Source of the DNA: Zerene cesonia
Lineage: Eukaryota; Arthropoda; Insecta; Lepidoptera; Pieridae
Direction: 5' to 3'
Assembly (NCBI RefSeq): GCF_012273895.1
Contig: NC_052116.1
Span: 2,046,001-2,110,000 of the forward strand
DNA: 64,000 bases
Shown: piece by piece, positions 61,319 to 64,000 of the stretch
Position numbering within the stretch: position 1 is the stretch's first letter
Layout of the letters: each line of letters starts with the position of its first letter
The notes under the pieces: generated by a model
The model's database searches: none
The model's input: the letters and a program-made list of their open reading frames with translations, nothing else
What the model was told of the DNA's origin: nothing
Translations under genes and position numbers: made by a program

Positions 61319-64000
61319 GTTTGATATCATTTGACACGGCATATACAAAATCGACATGTTTTTCTCTGATTTCAAATCGAATATGAAGTTGTAATGCACA
61401 AATCTTAATCGTATGAAAACCGTTGCGGTTACTGGATAATTAAGAAAAATACTGAAAACTGTAGAATAGGTTTAAAATAAGTTTTTATAGCAGCCCCATT
61501 TAGCATGGCAAACATAAAAGGGCTAAAAAATTGCGTGTCCACCATAATTCAATTATGTGGACGGGATAGCGTTTTCGCCGTTTCTTTTGTTGAAATGCTG
61601 AAAAATGTAAAGTCTAGTTTTATTTTTTCATCTGAGTTCAACCATAATTTAACTTACGCGATTGTTATTTTTCGTATAAAGATGTTTTTTGGGTATATTT
61701 TTTAAAGAACTGAAAAATTTATACAGATTAAAAACTTTGACAATCAAAATTTTCCGGGGTTCCTACAAATCTATTTAATACTTTCCTTTAGGATCTAAAT
61801 TTGTAGGAATTCGTTGCATTTCTGCTATATTTAGCAGTAATCAACGAAAATATTTTGCGATTTTATTTTAATTAGTAATATTACTATTTCATATAAAGAG
61901 ATGCTTTTCCCGATTAACTGTCATTCGCTTTCAATTCCATTTGAATCGGGAAACTTGGAGAAATGTGACAAATCTTTTCATAAATGAATTTTCTTTGAAT
62001 GTTGAGCATTATTAGTTGAACTGGAAACTGCGAAAAAGCGATAAACGGAGAAGCAAATATGAAAATAGCGTAGGAACGTATTCACTGAAATAAATACAAC
62101 ATGTTTTTTACCTCTTTGCTGACTTTAAAAAGTTAAGAAATTAATGTTAAGCTTTTCAGAAATCAATATCATATGCAACAGTCACAGAGAACTGTATCCA
62201 GTGTACAGTAGATATAAAAAAACTAAAACAAAAAGTAATAATAATCATAATAGTTTCTTATTTATTACAAATAATTTTTTAAAATACATAAAGTTGTCTT
62301 ACTTGATAAAAGAAATATAGCACTGTATAAAAGGAATACAAAAACAAAAGTTAATAATTAAGTTTTACTTGACTTTAAATAAATAAAGAAAACATTTAAA
62401 TATTTAATCCGTTCAAACATTTAAATTGTCTAAACAATGTAGTCCTTAACTACAATTCAGTGCTTCATTATAAAAATTACCGCCGTTAAATCATTAAACG
62501 ATTCATTAAATAATCGAGCATTTCCGGCAACAACAATAGAAGGCTTTCAATTACAAAGGTTTTAGTTTTTAATTTGGTGGTGACGTCGAGAGGCAAATGG
62601 GCGAGGTATTGCAGGACCTCTTTACTGGAGGGCTCTCTCCTCCCGCACTCGCATCAACGAGGGCTACTCGTATATAATGATGTTTTGTTGATTCTCAGTT
62701 TTTTACACTGAACAACCATCCTTCAAGTCTGCTTAAATGTATTTGAAATATAGCAAAAGAATAAGACTTCAAACCTTCCTGATAAGTTATGTCAAGCGTA
62801 TTTCTATAAACTTTTTTAAAATCGTGTCCAAAGGTGGTTGATAACCATTTCTCGGAGATACCATCAGCATTGGTGAAAGTAGCCCAAAATCTACTTAAAG
62901 GTTTAATAAAGCAAAAGACCCAGCACAAGAATCTGATGTAAAAATAAGAATCCAGAATACAGAAGGGAAATAATACGTTCTTTACATGGAAAACGTATGT
63001 CGATTACTATTGACCGGTTTCTTTTGTAAATTTACTAACCTAGATACAATATTCTTAGATTTTTTAATATATTTGAAATCAATTATTATTAACTATTGAA
63101 TAACCTTTAAAAATATTAAACAAGGAATAGGAGGCTAAATGAAACTCAGACGAAAACATACATCTTAGGAGTATTTTTAGGATAGCAAATAATAGCTATA
63201 AAATTTATCAACAGAATTATATTGCTCTCAGTCTACATAACTGAAAAATTCTTCCACTATTCTGTCTGATCAAGCCACTATTCACTATACAACATGTAAC
63301 ACTGTTTATTACAACGCTGGCAACAATAATCTCGCAAAACAAAAGGTTTAATTCCAACAAGTAGGGCAAACGACTGTTATATTATAGCAACCCTAGTTCA
63401 AAATGGCGGCTGGTCGCGCGTAATGAGCGGTAACTTTCAGGTCGACCGTAGCACCGCTTGATGACGATTACCTGTGGTTTACTCATTTTCTTTTGTTTTT
63501 ATTTGCTGAGAAAATTTGTATTTCGAAATATTTCATGGCTACAAAGTATGCTGTTAACTTTTCGTTTGTATAAAAAAGAGGTCTTGGTGGTATTGTATCC
63601 TTCTACTATTTCAATAAGAATCTAAGTAATGTAGTGAGTGTATTATCATTGTATTTCATTCTTTAAAAAAAGCTGTTTTACAAACAAACAAGCATAAAGC
63701 AAAAAAAGTATTTAACGTATTAAATATTTTCACTTTTTGTCCTGATAAAATTTCATTTAAGATGTATTTTGATTTACAGGATAATTACTGTTTTAATTTA
63801 CATGAAATGTTTTTTAAGAATAAAATTACCTCAATTTAATTATATAATAATGTTGCAATTGCTAATAAACAATTGATTTATAAACATAAAACACAGTGAA
63901 CTATGCTAAAGAGCATTTAAAACAGATCAAGCTTAACGTGCGGCCGAGTAAAAACCAATGAATAAATTAAAAAGGTTAAATAAACTTTTAACAACATTTA

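Larger units (their letters stand above)
48650..64000. other. Upstream intergenic region without recognisable genes
   Basis: AT-rich with scattered repeats. I looked on both strands for exon-like GC-rich open stretches with splice borders and found none I could support. The ATG-initiated frames at 48968-49291 (plus) and 50267-50530 (minus) have no family features. Confidence 0.6.

Noticed and set aside
62560..62680. GC-richer stretch open on the minus strand (possible exon)
   Set aside because: Frame is short, has no recognisable motif, and the flanks lack convincing splice sites; could be a retroelement fragment.
1..64000. CRISPR arrays, operons, prophage or other prokaryotic systems
   Set aside because: The sequence is plainly insect nuclear DNA with introns; no regularly spaced direct repeats were seen.

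Overview
This window looks like nuclear DNA from a moth or butterfly (Lepidoptera). Genes have introns with GT/AG borders, GC-rich exons sit in very AT-rich introns, and the interspersed repeats are typical lepidopteran families: short Helitron-like elements that begin TCCTACTAATATTATAAATG and end GCAGCTAG inserted between A and T, and tRNA-derived SINEs. The species cannot be told from this.

Layout. (1) Positions 73-5168, plus strand: the last five coding exons of an unrecognised, mainly helical protein (at least 231 residues in the window). (2) Positions 2274-4403, same strand, inside the last intron of that gene: an intact, intronless 709-codon copy of the complex I 75 kDa iron-sulphur subunit (NDUFS1), best read as a retrogene with all twelve Fe-S ligands kept. 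(3) Positions 7085-46852, minus strand and convergent with the first gene: a 28-coding-exon gene that I could splice by hand with every phase matching. It encodes about 1264 residues: signal peptide, about 16-17 thrombospondin type-1 (TSP1) modules, one membrane helix and a 14-residue basic tail. The architecture fits thrombospondin type-1 domain-containing protein 7A (THSD7A). Its first coding exon (46759-46852) is separated from the rest by an intron of about 23 kb. A candidate 5' exon lies at about 48572-48640. (4) About 48.65-64.0 kb: no gene I can support; AT-rich sequence with scattered repeats.

The introns and the upstream region hold many mobile elements: Helitron-like copies, two SINE families, a poly(A)-ended retroelement family, a decayed non-LTR retrotransposon 3' end, a Penelope-like repeat family, and a complete 620-bp PIF/Harbinger-type element with TTA target duplication that keeps a MADF-domain ORF. 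A run of exactly 1000 N occupies 30190-31189.

The NDUFS1 copy would act in mitochondrial complex I. The THSD7A-like product would act at the cell surface. Nothing suggests the three genes share a pathway. I saw no operon, CRISPR array or other prokaryote-like system. The items most worth following up are the nested NDUFS1 retrogene, the MADF-carrying Harbinger element, the cluster of perfect palindromes at 26.86-27.05 kb, and an over-represented TTATCTGTGG motif.
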